From a virus: DNA of 64,000 nt. A program made the translations under genes and the position numbers. The notes beneath the pieces are model-generated. The model saw nothing but the letters and a program-made list of their open reading frames with translations. It searched no databases and was not told the origin of the DNA. The stretch spans positions 1-64,000 of IMG/VR virus record IMGVR_UViG_3300029258_001504. One strand, given 5' to 3'. Below are positions 25,341-32,625 of this stretch, in pieces (the stretch's first letter is position 1; every line of letters begins with the position of its first letter).

Positions 25341-26969
25341 CTAATCGTCGGAGTCGATCTGCAGCACAATGCCGCCCATGTCGGGGTCTTCCCGACCGTC
25401 TTCGGTGAGCACCCACACGAACGGGCACGGCGGAGTAAGCTCAGGCATCGGACCGCCACCCCCGTCGCTACTGATGGGAGCATAGCCGTCTGTGAAGTGG
25501 ATGAAGAGGTCCGTCTTGGGGAGCGTCTGTTCGAGCTTCTCGGCGTCGTTTTCCCAGTCGTTCTCCGTGTCGAGTCCGAGCATCCGCTTGAAGGGCGGCC
25601 TGAAGTTGGTGCCCCCGTATCCGTGACGGGTGCAGTGATACGTAACTTCGTCGTCCGGTTCGATGAGGAACTCCCGCTGGATGGCTGCGTCGTAGAGCAT
25701 GACCCGCGTCGTGACGGTCTTGTTCATCTTCATCAATCCCTGGATCTCAGACATGAACTTGATGAAATCATCGTCGGAGACCGACCCGGATGTGTCGATG
25801 GCGACTGTGACGAAGAACTCGAAGTCCTTCTGTACGCCGGGGAACGGTTCGATGCCTTGCCCTTCACACCCGGCAAGCAGCCCCATGTGCGGCCACGCAG
25901 TCGATTCGTTGAGCTTGGAGGAGATGGAGGAACGGAGAAGGTTCTTGAAGACTTCGTGCCAAGGGATCGACGGCTCGTTGAGCAGTTCATCGATGACGGA
26001 TTGCAACTGTCCCGGAATCGTCCCACGACCCTTCACGGTCTGTTGCGCGGCCTTCTTGACGATCTTCTTCGACTCCCGACGTGCACGCTCTTGAATGCGC
26101 TCGATTTCGGCGTCGGTCATGCTGTCGGCCATCTGCTGCCAGTCGATGTGCTGGGGCATCATGTTCTTCCGGCGGTCCTTGAGCCACTGAGGAGCCTCGT
26201 TGACAGGGAACTTTCCGTCCTTGTCCGGCTGCTGCTGAGTACCTCCGCCCCCACTTCCGGACTGGCCTTTCTGCGGTTGTCCCTGACCCTGACCCTGACC
26301 CTGACCCTGACCCTGACCCTGACCCTGTTGCTGATCGTCTCCGTCTCCGTCTCCGTCGTCGTTGCTGCTAGGCATCGGCAGAGGGACTCCGTAGACTTCG
26401 ACAATAGCGTTCCCTTCCCCGTCGGTCTCTTGCTTGTTGGGGTCGAAGCCGTCTTCTTTGCACTTGTCGATGAGCATCTTCAGGTACTCTTCGAACGACT
26501 TGCCCTGGGGGAAGTTCCAAGGGGGGTTCTCAGGGAACAGGAGCTCTTTCTTGTATTCTCTGAAGTTGCCGAGATCGACGAGAGCGCGGAGGGCAATGTC
26601 GTTGGCGGCCATGTCTTGTGCAAAGTTGATGAGCGGGGACAGTTGGTTCCACTGGTAGTCGTTGGCGCTGCAGATCTGCTTCATGTGCAGGCTCCGCTCG
26701 ACATGCGACAGGACGATGTGGGCCGCTTCGTGGATGACGACCATGATCCGGAGGGGCATCGGAATCTTCACGAAGAACTCCGGGTCCCAGAGGAACATGA
26801 ATTTTCCCTCTCGAGTGAGGGAGATCGCAGCGGTTCCCAGACCTGGAATAGCCCGTCGACCGCAACCGTTCAAGATGCGGCCCCAGAAGTTGTTGCCTCC
26901 GCGAGGGGAGCAAGCCCATTGGAGGACCTGAGAGAGGGCTTCCGCTGGCGATTGTTGGTTGTTTTGCAT
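25341..26969 (-). CDS. Metallopeptidase-like / von Willebrand factor A protein (DUF2201-VWA type)
   Basis: 542 residues in two parts. The N-terminal domain has the zinc-metallopeptidase motif HEAAHIVLSH at 80-89 (HExxHxxxxH). The C-terminal domain, from about residue 380, is a VWA fold with the MIDAS start 'VAIDTSGSVSDDD' and later 'GGTNF' and 'FTDGYAP'. A flexible linker of Gln-Gly dipeptides lies near residues 212-230. In bacteria such proteins pair with MoxR-family AAA+ ATPases as metal-dependent adaptors or co-chaperones; a MoxR-like gene lies 2.2 kb away at 29149. It has a strong ribosome site (AGGAGGAAA). Codon use is more GC-biased than in the adjacent RT genes. Confidence 0.8.
   Translation of the reverse strand: MQNNQQSPAEALSQVLQWACSPRGGNNFWGRILNGCGRRAIPGLGTAAISLTREGKFMFLWDPEFFVKIPMPLRIMVVIHEAAHIVLSHVERSLHMKQICSANDYQWNQLSPLINFAQDMAANDIALRALVDLGNFREYKKELLFPENPPWNFPQGKSFEEYLKMLIDKCKEDGFDPNKQETDGEGNAIVEVYGVPLPMPSSNDDGDGDGDDQQQGQGQGQGQGQGQGQGQPQKGQSGSGGGGTQQQPDKDGKFPVNEAPQWLKDRRKNMMPQHIDWQQMADSMTDAEIERIQERARRESKKIVKKAAQQTVKGRGTIPGQLQSVIDELLNEPSIPWHEVFKNLLRSSISSKLNESTAWPHMGLLAGCEGQGIEPFPGVQKDFEFFVTVAIDTSGSVSDDDFIKFMSEIQGLMKMNKTVTTRVMLYDAAIQREFLIEPDDEVTYHCTRHGYGGTNFRPPFKRMLGLDTENDWENDAEKLEQTLPKTDLFIHFTDGYAPISSDGGGGPMPELTPPCPFVWVLTEDGREDPDMGGIVLQIDSDD
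26281..26327 (+). repeat. Hexamer microsatellite (ccctga x7 and a partial copy)
   Basis: Seven perfect ccctga units followed by ccctg. On the coding strand this reads as alternating Gln-Gly in the linker between the metallopeptidase and VWA domains. Being a multiple of three, slippage would change linker length without a frameshift. Confidence 0.95.
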
Positions 26970-26992
26970 TCCATTTCCTCCTGCCGTATAAT
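26964..26992 (+). promoter_or_regulatory. Sigma-70-type promoter for the 27030-28780 operon
   Basis: A perfect TATAAT lies at 26987-26992, and TTGCAT lies at 26964-26969 with a 17-base spacer. The -35 box overlaps the start codon of the divergent metallopeptidase-VWA gene, so transcription in the two directions is likely to interfere. The first gene starts 38 bases after the -10 box. Confidence 0.6.
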
Positions 26993-27029
26993 GAGGTGTG
27001 TTTCACTACCACGCGGTTTGAGGGACAAT

Positions 27030-28037
27030 ATGACAACGACACTTTACGACCAAACGTGCGACCCGGGTTATGCCCATCTTCGAGTGGTTCTTGATCGCTT
27101 TCCTGCATTGCAAGAAGTGGCCAAGACTGCCAACATCGACGAAGACGAGTTTTCGGATCTCCCCGATAGTTCGTTTGCGTGGCCGGGACAGCGTCGATTT
27201 CCGTTACACACGCGAGAGCACGCGGCGCTTTCCTTGGGCTATCGAAAGCTTGCGTCCGCGGTTCCTCGCGAAGTTGATGAGATGCTGGAGAAAGCGGCGG
27301 AAGTCTACGAGCTTGACGACGACATCTACGTAGCGTCCGCCGAGAAGACTGCGTCTGCGGAAGAGCGCTACGTATTTCCTGAACAACAGCGCTTCCTGGT
27401 GAAGACCGCGGAAGATGTCAAGTTGGCGGAAACTCGTATCCGTGAGATTTACCCGACTCTTACTGTAGAGGATCGGGCTTCTGGGATGTTCCAGCTTTGC
27501 AAACTCGCAAAGGAATTTGGAGTCACATTACATCCTTCTACCGAGAAACTGGCCGGTTTTACGCTTACCAGTACTCAGCGCCTAAAAGACTGGCTGGGTG
27601 CGCGAAGGGAAGTGACTCGGGGCACCGTTTTCTCGGATGCGTTTGACAAAATATCCCAGGAACTCGAGGGTGTTGCTCCTGAGTTTCATGACAGAGAGAT
27701 TCAGACTAAATTAGCCAGCGCGATTCACGAGCTGGACAAGGAAGCCGGGCTTACACGTCTTTACGGTCGTAAGCTTCCAGATCCGATTCAGACTGTCTTC
27801 AATTCGGAGAAGCTTGCGGAGGACACTCTGGAGCTTGGTACCGGGATGATGCTCAATAAGCAGAAGTTAGCGGCGCTTCCCCTTACGTTTTGGAAGGACC
27901 TGCTGGGGGATAACGTGGCTTCCGAGATTTCCAGTGACGGGGAGACTGTTAACCCGGAAGCTTTGATGCAGCTTCTTCCCACGCTTCCTGATGACGTGAA
28001 GGCCATTGCGCAAAAGCAACTCTCCTCCTACGTATGA
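27030..28037 (+). CDS. Hypothetical protein
   Basis: 335 residues. The frame is open far upstream, but that part is only the reverse strand of the VWA gene; the ATG at 27030 follows GAGGGA and the promoter at 26964-26992. The protein is helical and acidic, with repeated Lys-Leu-Ala type segments ('VKLAETRIREIYPTLTVEDR', 'NSEKLAEDTLELGTGMMLNKQKL'), and ends in 'LMQLLPTLPDDVKAIAQKQL'. No family is recognised. It overlaps the next gene as ATGA. It sits between the VWA and MoxR genes but on the opposite strand. Confidence 0.6.
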   Translation: MTTTLYDQTCDPGYAHLRVVLDRFPALQEVAKTANIDEDEFSDLPDSSFAWPGQRRFPLHTREHAALSLGYRKLASAVPREVDEMLEKAAEVYELDDDIYVASAEKTASAEERYVFPEQQRFLVKTAEDVKLAETRIREIYPTLTVEDRASGMFQLCKLAKEFGVTLHPSTEKLAGFTLTSTQRLKDWLGARREVTRGTVFSDAFDKISQELEGVAPEFHDREIQTKLASAIHELDKEAGLTRLYGRKLPDPIQTVFNSEKLAEDTLELGTGMMLNKQKLAALPLTFWKDLLGDNVASEISSDGETVNPEALMQLLPTLPDDVKAIAQKQLSSYV

Positions 28038-28780
28038 ATGAACTCTTAGAAAAACTCGCAAGTAGCGTAGCTGCGATCCCGGAGTCTCTTCCTGCGACTT
28101 CTAGGGCGCGTTCTCTAGAATTTCTCAAGAGTTCAACGGATGAGCGTAGCGCAGGATCTCTCTACACCGCGGCGCGCAACGTTTATGGTTTGGAGATGCT
28201 TTCTTGGGAGCCGGAGACTCTCTGGATAACGATGGAGAAAGACGGTCTCGACTTGAGCCTCGTCAACCGTGACAAGCTCCAGGCGGTTATCGCCCTCATC
28301 GTCAACCCGCAATTCTTCTGGGACCACATTGTGTTCGAGAATACTGTCCACGCTTTTGTGGGGAATATTAGTAACCCCGATGCGATTCAGGAGTGTCACC
28401 CTGCGGAAATGGCGTGGACAGTCTACGAGGCAGACGCTGTCCGAAGGATGGATCCCGAGGGCAAGGGGGACGCGGAGTTCGATGAGGATGTCCAGCAGTA
28501 CGTTGCTGTTTGCTTGAAGCGCGCAGGTTACATCACCACTCCTGAGGAGCTCTCCTTTGCCGAGGATAACCTCGTAGACTTGCAACCTCCTGAAGCAAAA
28601 AATTTGCGGAAGGAAGTCCGCAAGGCGTGGGAGGGGTTGGATAAGGGGGCTCTCCAGCACACTGAGTTTGCGGAGAACCCCCTTGGGGTGAACCTGTCTC
28701 GGCTCGCAGGGACCTACGTCTTTGTGGAAGACGCCGCTAAGTCCATGGGACAGGACTTCCTAGAGCTCAAGGGAGTTTGA
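28034..28780 (+). CDS. Hypothetical protein
   Basis: A 248-residue acidic, helix-rich protein with no recognised domain. It is coupled to the preceding gene by ATGA. Motifs of note are only a Trp-containing amphipathic segment (MLSWEPETLWITMEKDG) and 'NPQFFWDHIVFENTVHAFVG'. Its last 14 bases overlap the 3' end of the opposing small gene. Co-expression with the upstream gene suggests a shared role, unknown at present. Confidence 0.55.
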   Translation: MNELLEKLASSVAAIPESLPATSRARSLEFLKSSTDERSAGSLYTAARNVYGLEMLSWEPETLWITMEKDGLDLSLVNRDKLQAVIALIVNPQFFWDHIVFENTVHAFVGNISNPDAIQECHPAEMAWTVYEADAVRRMDPEGKGDAEFDEDVQQYVAVCLKRAGYITTPEELSFAEDNLVDLQPPEAKNLRKEVRKAWEGLDKGALQHTEFAENPLGVNLSRLAGTYVFVEDAAKSMGQDFLELKGV

Positions 28781-29144
28781 ATTCCGGGTTGATCTCCAGC
28801 CCCATGTCAGGCAGGCTTCGACGCCCCTTGTCTGACAGGATGTTCAGATCCACCCAGGCGTCGGTCTCCTGCAGAGCCCGAGACACGTTCGAAAGGTAGG
28901 CCACGCAATCCAGCTTCTGAGCAAGAGGCCGGAAGGCGCGTTGGATGTGGAGGCGGTCAGCGACGGGAAGCACGAGGAGGAGGCAGATCAAGTCGTAGAT
29001 GATCTCTTCCGGCTCAGGCTGTGCCGTCATTACTTCTTTAACGGCGATGAGACACTTCTGCCGGATCTCCTCTGAGTCCTTCCGCCACTCTTCTTCGGTT
29101 CTGGATTGGCGCAACTCACACGCCAGGGACAGATACGGCGACAC
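28767..29144 (-). CDS. Hypothetical protein downstream of the MoxR-like ATPase
   Basis: 125 residues starting at GTG four bases after the MoxR stop. It is all-helical (CLIAVKEVMTAQPEPEEIIYDLICLLL, shown in outline). The last 40 residues (WVDLNILSDKGRRSLPDM) look more ordered. Family unknown. It shares the GC-biased codon use of the MoxR-like gene and is likely co-transcribed with it. Confidence 0.5.
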   Translation of the reverse strand: MSPYLSLACELRQSRTEEEWRKDSEEIRQKCLIAVKEVMTAQPEPEEIIYDLICLLLVLPVADRLHIQRAFRPLAQKLDCVAYLSNVSRALQETDAWVDLNILSDKGRRSLPDMGLEINPEFKLP

Positions 29145-29148
29145 GGCC

Positions 29149-30399
29149 TCAGCTCCCGCGCAGGGCCCGCTCGACCTCCGTCTGCGCGTCGTCCAGGCTA
29201 GCGTGGATCTTGATCCAGCTTTTGTGTGTTTGGACGTGACGCATCAGGGAGAAGAGGTAGTCGTTGGCGTTGTTCTCGTCTGCGAACTTCTTCAGCTGCG
29301 AGAGCAGGCTGACACGCATCTCGTTGGGCAGATCTTCGAGATACATGACGAAGTTCTTCGCCGCTACCTTTGCGTCGGGCTGCAGGCTGAACATGTACGT
29401 CAGGACGTTGATGTTCAGTTCGGTGATCTTCTCCTGCTCCGACTTCTGCAGGAGGAGGCGCACCGGCTTGCGAGCGAGCTTCTTGTAGTCGGAGACCACG
29501 TCGTCGGCGCGAACCGCGGTGCGGTTGTCCTTGAGGTGCTCGACGAGTTGCGTCGCCATGTGCGTGCCCACGGAGGATGCGTAACGGCACAGGGCGAACT
29601 CGTTGTCGACGGGGAGGTCCATCTTCTCGAGCATGTACGCGTCCAGCGAGACGGTCTGGACCGTCGCGGGGCACATGTACTGCTTGCCTTCTCCCTGCGC
29701 CTTCTTGTCGTACAGATTCTTGGGGTACTGCTTCACGAAGTCGAGTACTCCCGGATGGCATGGACGCCCCTTGTGATCGTCGAAGCAGGAACGGTCGCTC
29801 TCGTGGAAGCTGTCGGTGGACGCGTGTTCGACCCAGTCCTTGAACGACTCCAGTGCGTAGAACCACTTCAGGCGCCGACGGAGAGCTGCGTTGTTTTCGA
29901 GCTGTGTGACGGCGTATTGCGCCGTTGCGGGGTTCATCAGCGCGACCACGATGGCCTCATCCGGAAGGAAGTAGTTGAACATCCTCCGGTCCTCGACGAG
30001 GGAGAAGAACATGGCGATGCTGTGCTGAAGACCCTGGTTGATCTCCTCGAACAGCATGATGGACTTCTCACCCTTCTTTGGGAACACCGACGGGACGAGC
30101 AGGTCGAAGTACCCCTCGGGGGAGTCTTTAGTGCTCGGGATGCCGGTACCCACGAGACCGTAGTGGGCGGTCCTGATGTCGTAGATGCTCGCGCCTTCAT
30201 CCCTCGCGATCTGGGCGACGATCTGGGACTTGCCGATGCCTGCCTCACCGACCACGCAGATAGCTCCGCGGTGCTGTTTGGTCTGCCAGGTGAGCAGGAT
30301 CTGCTGCCGGATCTCTGCGATGGTAGCTCGTGGGATGTCGTACTTCTCGGCGTAGTGCAGCTGCTTGTTCGGGTTCTCTTCTTGCCTGCCTCGTGCCAT
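29149..30399 (-). CDS. MoxR-like AAA+ ATPase
   Basis: 416 residues. Walker A is GEAGIGKS (51-58) and Walker B is SIMLFEEINQ (113-122), with MoxR-type features: 'GLVGTGIPS' after strand 2, 'FFSLVEDRRM' following Walker B, and sensor 1 'IVVALMNPAT'. The C-terminal half is helical. MoxR ATPases act with VWA proteins in remodelling or metal insertion, and a metallopeptidase-VWA gene is encoded nearby at 25341, on the same strand but separated by two plus-strand genes. It has a good ribosome site (AGAGAGG). Its 5' end is 20 bases from the divergent terminase gene. Confidence 0.84.
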   Translation of the reverse strand: MARGRQEENPNKQLHYAEKYDIPRATIAEIRQQILLTWQTKQHRGAICVVGEAGIGKSQIVAQIARDEGASIYDIRTAHYGLVGTGIPSTKDSPEGYFDLLVPSVFPKKGEKSIMLFEEINQGLQHSIAMFFSLVEDRRMFNYFLPDEAIVVALMNPATAQYAVTQLENNAALRRRLKWFYALESFKDWVEHASTDSFHESDRSCFDDHKGRPCHPGVLDFVKQYPKNLYDKKAQGEGKQYMCPATVQTVSLDAYMLEKMDLPVDNEFALCRYASSVGTHMATQLVEHLKDNRTAVRADDVVSDYKKLARKPVRLLLQKSEQEKITELNINVLTYMFSLQPDAKVAAKNFVMYLEDLPNEMRVSLLSQLKKFADENNANDYLFSLMRHVQTHKSWIKIHASLDDAQTEVERALRGS

Positions 30400-30419
30400 G
30401 CTGTTAACCTCTCTTTGTT

Positions 30420-32018
30420 ATGAGCAACTCCCGCTCAGCCCTACTGTCCGTTACCGCCGAAGCATGGATTATGCTCGACGGGAAACCTTTTCGTTTGACG
30501 GATTGGCCGATGCACCGTGCGTTCTATGACGGGCGCTATCGGCGTACGTTGTTTAAGACTAGTCGCCAGGTTGCGAAGTCTACTACGCTAGCGAATTTCT
30601 CCATCATCGAGTGCAGTCTTATACCACACTTCTCTACCATGTTCGTGAGCCCCTCCAAGGAGCAAACGACGCGGTTTTCCAATACGCGTATCGGTAAAAC
30701 GATGCGCTATTCCCCAATTATCAACGATAAGTTTCTGCGAACGGACTTGGCAGACCGCGTCTTCCACAAACAGTTCACGAATGGCAGCGAGATGCTCTTC
30801 ACCTACGGATGTGATGATGCTGAACGTCTTCGTGGGCCTTCCACTGACCGGAACATGTATGACGAGGTCCAGGATATTCTGTATGACCCTGTCATCACTG
30901 TCGGTAACGAGACGATGGCGGAGTCTGACTACGCGTATGAGACGTATGCCGGGACTCCGAAGACGATGGAGAATACCATTCAGTACCTCTGGGAGCTCAG
31001 CACCCAGACTGAGTGGGTGATGAAGTGCGAGGGCTGTAATAACTACGTGTACATTGACAGTGAGAAGATACTCCAAAAAGAGGGCCCCGGCTGTCCTAAA
31101 TGTAAAAAATTGCTTAACCCCTTCAATGGCCAATGGGTGGATATGGCTCCGAGTAAAACACTCCAGGGTTTTCATATTAGTCAGCCGATGATGCCGCGTA
31201 ACAACCCACATGCAATGAGAATGGCGGGACGTTCCACATCCGAAATTCAAGTTGCGGAGCAGCGCTGGTCGCGAATCTTACAGAAATACGAAGAAGCCCC
31301 TCTTTCGACTTTTCGGAATGAGGTCTTGGGTGTTTCGGACGAGATTGGTAGCCGCTTACTTTCTCAAGAAGAGCTTGAGGCGTTGTGCACAGGTAGAAAG
31401 CTGGAGCAGTATCCCCCGCGAGACCACTTAAAGGACATCACACAAATCGTTGCGGGCGCTGATTGGTCGGGGGGAGGGACTTCTGGGGTATCCAGGACTG
31501 TTCTTTGGATCTGGGGTTGGCGACCTAGAGATCAGAAGCTCGTGTGCTTGTTTTATAAGGTATACCCGGGAACTAACCCTGTAAGCGCCGTAGAAGAGAT
31601 CGCATACACTTGCAAGCAGTACCACGTCTCTATGTTCTGCGGTGATGCAGGTGAAGGGGCATTAGCTAATGACCTCATGCGCACACACCTCGGACACCAC
31701 AAAGTGATCCAGGTACAGTATGGTATGCAGGCCAAAGCCTTGAAGTTCAACCAGATTGACCGCTACATGGGTGACCGCACAACTCTCATCGACAACTACT
31801 TCATGCTCTTGAAGCAAAAGAAAGTAGAGTGGGCTCCGTTGGTGGAGATGCGGGTCGCGATTAACGACATCTTGAACGAGTACGAAGACATCACGCAGAA
31901 TGACCGGAAGGTTTGGCGCCATTCTCCCCAGAAGCCTGATGACTGCCTCCACGCTGGCCTCTTTGCGTGGCTAGCGTGGAAGGTCATCAACAAGGATTTC
32001 AAATTCTGGCAGGAGTAG
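30420..32018 (+). CDS. Terminase large subunit (TerL)
   Basis: 532 residues. The ATPase half has the Walker A-like 'KTSRQVAKSTTLA' (46-58), Walker B 'RNMYDEVQDI' and the coupling motif 'YAGTP'. The nuclease half begins 'IVAGADWSGGGTSG' with the first metal-binding Asp and ends near 'HSPQKPDDCLHAGLFAW' with the last Asp. Between them, residues 204-230 carry a zinc ribbon (CEGC...CPKC). It cuts and pumps DNA into the prohead through the portal. No Shine-Dalgarno is visible before the ATG, and the gap to the divergent MoxR gene is only 20 bases, so initiation may be leaderless or weak. The gene is followed by the hairpin array. Confidence 0.9.
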   Translation: MSNSRSALLSVTAEAWIMLDGKPFRLTDWPMHRAFYDGRYRRTLFKTSRQVAKSTTLANFSIIECSLIPHFSTMFVSPSKEQTTRFSNTRIGKTMRYSPIINDKFLRTDLADRVFHKQFTNGSEMLFTYGCDDAERLRGPSTDRNMYDEVQDILYDPVITVGNETMAESDYAYETYAGTPKTMENTIQYLWELSTQTEWVMKCEGCNNYVYIDSEKILQKEGPGCPKCKKLLNPFNGQWVDMAPSKTLQGFHISQPMMPRNNPHAMRMAGRSTSEIQVAEQRWSRILQKYEEAPLSTFRNEVLGVSDEIGSRLLSQEELEALCTGRKLEQYPPRDHLKDITQIVAGADWSGGGTSGVSRTVLWIWGWRPRDQKLVCLFYKVYPGTNPVSAVEEIAYTCKQYHVSMFCGDAGEGALANDLMRTHLGHHKVIQVQYGMQAKALKFNQIDRYMGDRTTLIDNYFMLLKQKKVEWAPLVEMRVAINDILNEYEDITQNDRKVWRHSPQKPDDCLHAGLFAWLAWKVINKDFKFWQE

Positions 32019-32124
32019 TGCCGCTATGCTGTCGTTCTTGCTCAGAACCGAGAGCACTCAGTTCCACACACGAAGGCGTCCGGCGTGTAGCTCACCGGCT
32101 GGGGTATACCCGGTTTTCCGGCAC
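32018..32124 (+). ncRNA. Array unit 0: branched structure
   Basis: Outer stem GTGCCG (32018-32023) pairs with CGGCAC (32119-32124). Inside are three hairpins: GAACcGAG/CTCaGTTC (32045-32064), ACACG/CGTGT (32068-32088) and CCGG with GGTATACC (32094-32114). The layout recalls a cloverleaf, but the T-loop and D-loop consensus is absent, so it is not called a tRNA. It has no 9-mer in front. Confidence 0.45.
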
Positions 32125-32147
32125 TAAAAATGGTACTGCTAGGCTTT

Positions 32148-32195
32148 GAGTTGGGGTCCTCATCTTAGCGGATAGCGGGATGAGGAGGCCAACTC
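32148..32195 (+). ncRNA. Array unit 1 hairpin
   Basis: GAGTTGG (32148-32154) pairs perfectly with CCAACTC (32189-32195). A 2x2 GG/GG internal loop follows, then TCCTCATC (32157-32164) pairs perfectly with GATGAGGA (32179-32186), closing a 14-base loop. It is preceded by the 9-mer at 32132-32140. Confidence 0.7.
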
Positions 32196-32225
32196 AGGTA
32201 CACAGGTACTGCTAGGATGTTCATC

Positions 32226-32308
32226 GGAGATCCGGGCCCTCGCAGAGGTGAGACTACGCAGCGTCCGATCATCGCGTAGATCTCCCGCGGAGAGGGCCTC
32301 GGATCTCC
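32226..32308 (+). ncRNA. Array unit 2 hairpin
   Basis: GGAGATCCG (32226-32234) pairs with CGGATCTCC (32300-32308). After a one-base bulge, GGCCCTC (32235-32241) pairs with GAGGGCC (32292-32298). An apical stem GAGACTACGC (32250-32259) pairs with GCGTAG-a-TCTC (32274-32284). It is preceded by the 9-mer at 32205-32213. Confidence 0.7.
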
Positions 32309-32350
32309 GAAGAACTCACAGGGGGTACTGCTTTCCTCCTAGTGAGAAAA

Positions 32351-32421
32351 GTGTCAGATGGGCAGCTAAGATTTCGTCGTTCGTCCAGTCGGTCCCGAAA
32401 TCTTGGCGCGGCATCTGACAC
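32351..32421 (+). ncRNA. Array unit 3 hairpin
   Basis: GTGTCAGATG (32351-32360) pairs perfectly with CATCTGACAC (32412-32421). A 4x4 internal loop follows, then GCTAAGATTTC (32365-32375) pairs with GAAATCTTGGC (32397-32407) with one U-G pair, and a 21-base loop. It is preceded by the 9-mer at 32324-32332. Confidence 0.7.
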
Positions 32422-32447
32422 TCGAACGTGGGGTACTGCTGTCAGGT

Positions 32448-32532
32448 GGGAGTCACGTCGTAGCCCGGCTTGAGCCACGTGTGTGATCGCAGGTCACACA
32501 GTGGGTCGGCTCGGGCTGTGGCGGTGACACCC
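32448..32532 (+). ncRNA. Array unit 4 hairpin
   Basis: GGGaGTCAC (32448-32456) pairs with GTGACaCCC (32524-32532). AGCCCG (32462-32467) pairs with CGGGCT (32512-32517), CCAC (32475-32478) with GTGG (32501-32504) and TGTGTGA (32480-32486) with TCACACA (32494-32500), closing a 7-base loop. It is preceded by the 9-mer at 32432-32440. Confidence 0.65.
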
Positions 32533-32562
32533 CTGGTCGTACCGCGAGCTCGTGCAGCGTGC

Positions 32563-32586
32563 GAGGGAGTAACTCCCTCTGTTTTT
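32563..32586 (+). terminator. Rho-independent terminator ending the hairpin array
   Basis: GAGGGAG (32563-32569), loop TAA, CTCCCTC (32573-32579), then TGTTTTT to 32586. The U-tract is present only in the rightward sense; reading leftward, no T-run follows the stem. It ends the terminase/array transcript before it enters the opposing DNA polymerase gene. Confidence 0.8.
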
Positions 32587-32625
32587 CTGCGTATGGAAAA
32601 ACGCCAGTACCAAACTCTTTTACCT

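Larger units (their letters stand above)
32132..32440 (+). repeat. Four direct copies of the 9-mer GGTACTGCT
   Basis: The copies begin at 32132, 32205, 32324 and 32432, spaced 73, 119 and 108 bases apart, so the spacing follows hairpin length rather than a fixed period. The first two extend to GGTACTGCTAGG. The 9-mers are unpaired in the proposed folds and could be processing or protein-binding sites. Confidence 0.85.
32018..32586 (+). ncRNA. Array of five large structured hairpins, four preceded by GGTACTGCT
   Basis: This is the only long non-coding stretch in the window, lying between the convergent ends of TerL and the DNA polymerase. Four exact copies of GGTACTGCT (32132-32140, 32205-32213, 32324-32332, 32432-32440) each precede a long imperfect hairpin. 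The hairpins differ in sequence but share an architecture of an outer perfect stem, a small internal loop, an inner perfect stem and a loop. A fifth, branched structure precedes the first 9-mer. The block ends in a rho-independent terminator that works only on the plus strand, so the RNA is most likely read rightward as a tail of the terminase transcript or from an unseen promoter. No open frame of note is present. Function unknown. Confidence 0.7.

Noticed and set aside
25215-27029. A long plus-strand open frame continuous with the real gene at 27030
   Set aside because: It runs antisense through the RT-upstream gene and the metallopeptidase-VWA gene, whose motifs are clear; its translation is Leu/Val/Arg/Asp-rich in the manner of a shadow. 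The real start is at 27030, after a promoter and ribosome site.
28999-30423. A 474-codon plus-strand open frame opposite the MoxR-like gene
   Set aside because: Antisense to a gene with intact Walker motifs; no start context and typical shadow composition.
32018-32124. Possible tRNA because of the branched, cloverleaf-like fold
   Set aside because: The D-loop GG, the TTC-type T-loop and a seven-base acceptor pairing are missing, and the arm lengths do not fit either tRNA class.
32132-32440. Possible CRISPR array or integron attC set
   Set aside because: The repeat is only 9 bases and spacing varies with hairpin length; attC core sites and any integrase or Cas genes are absent.
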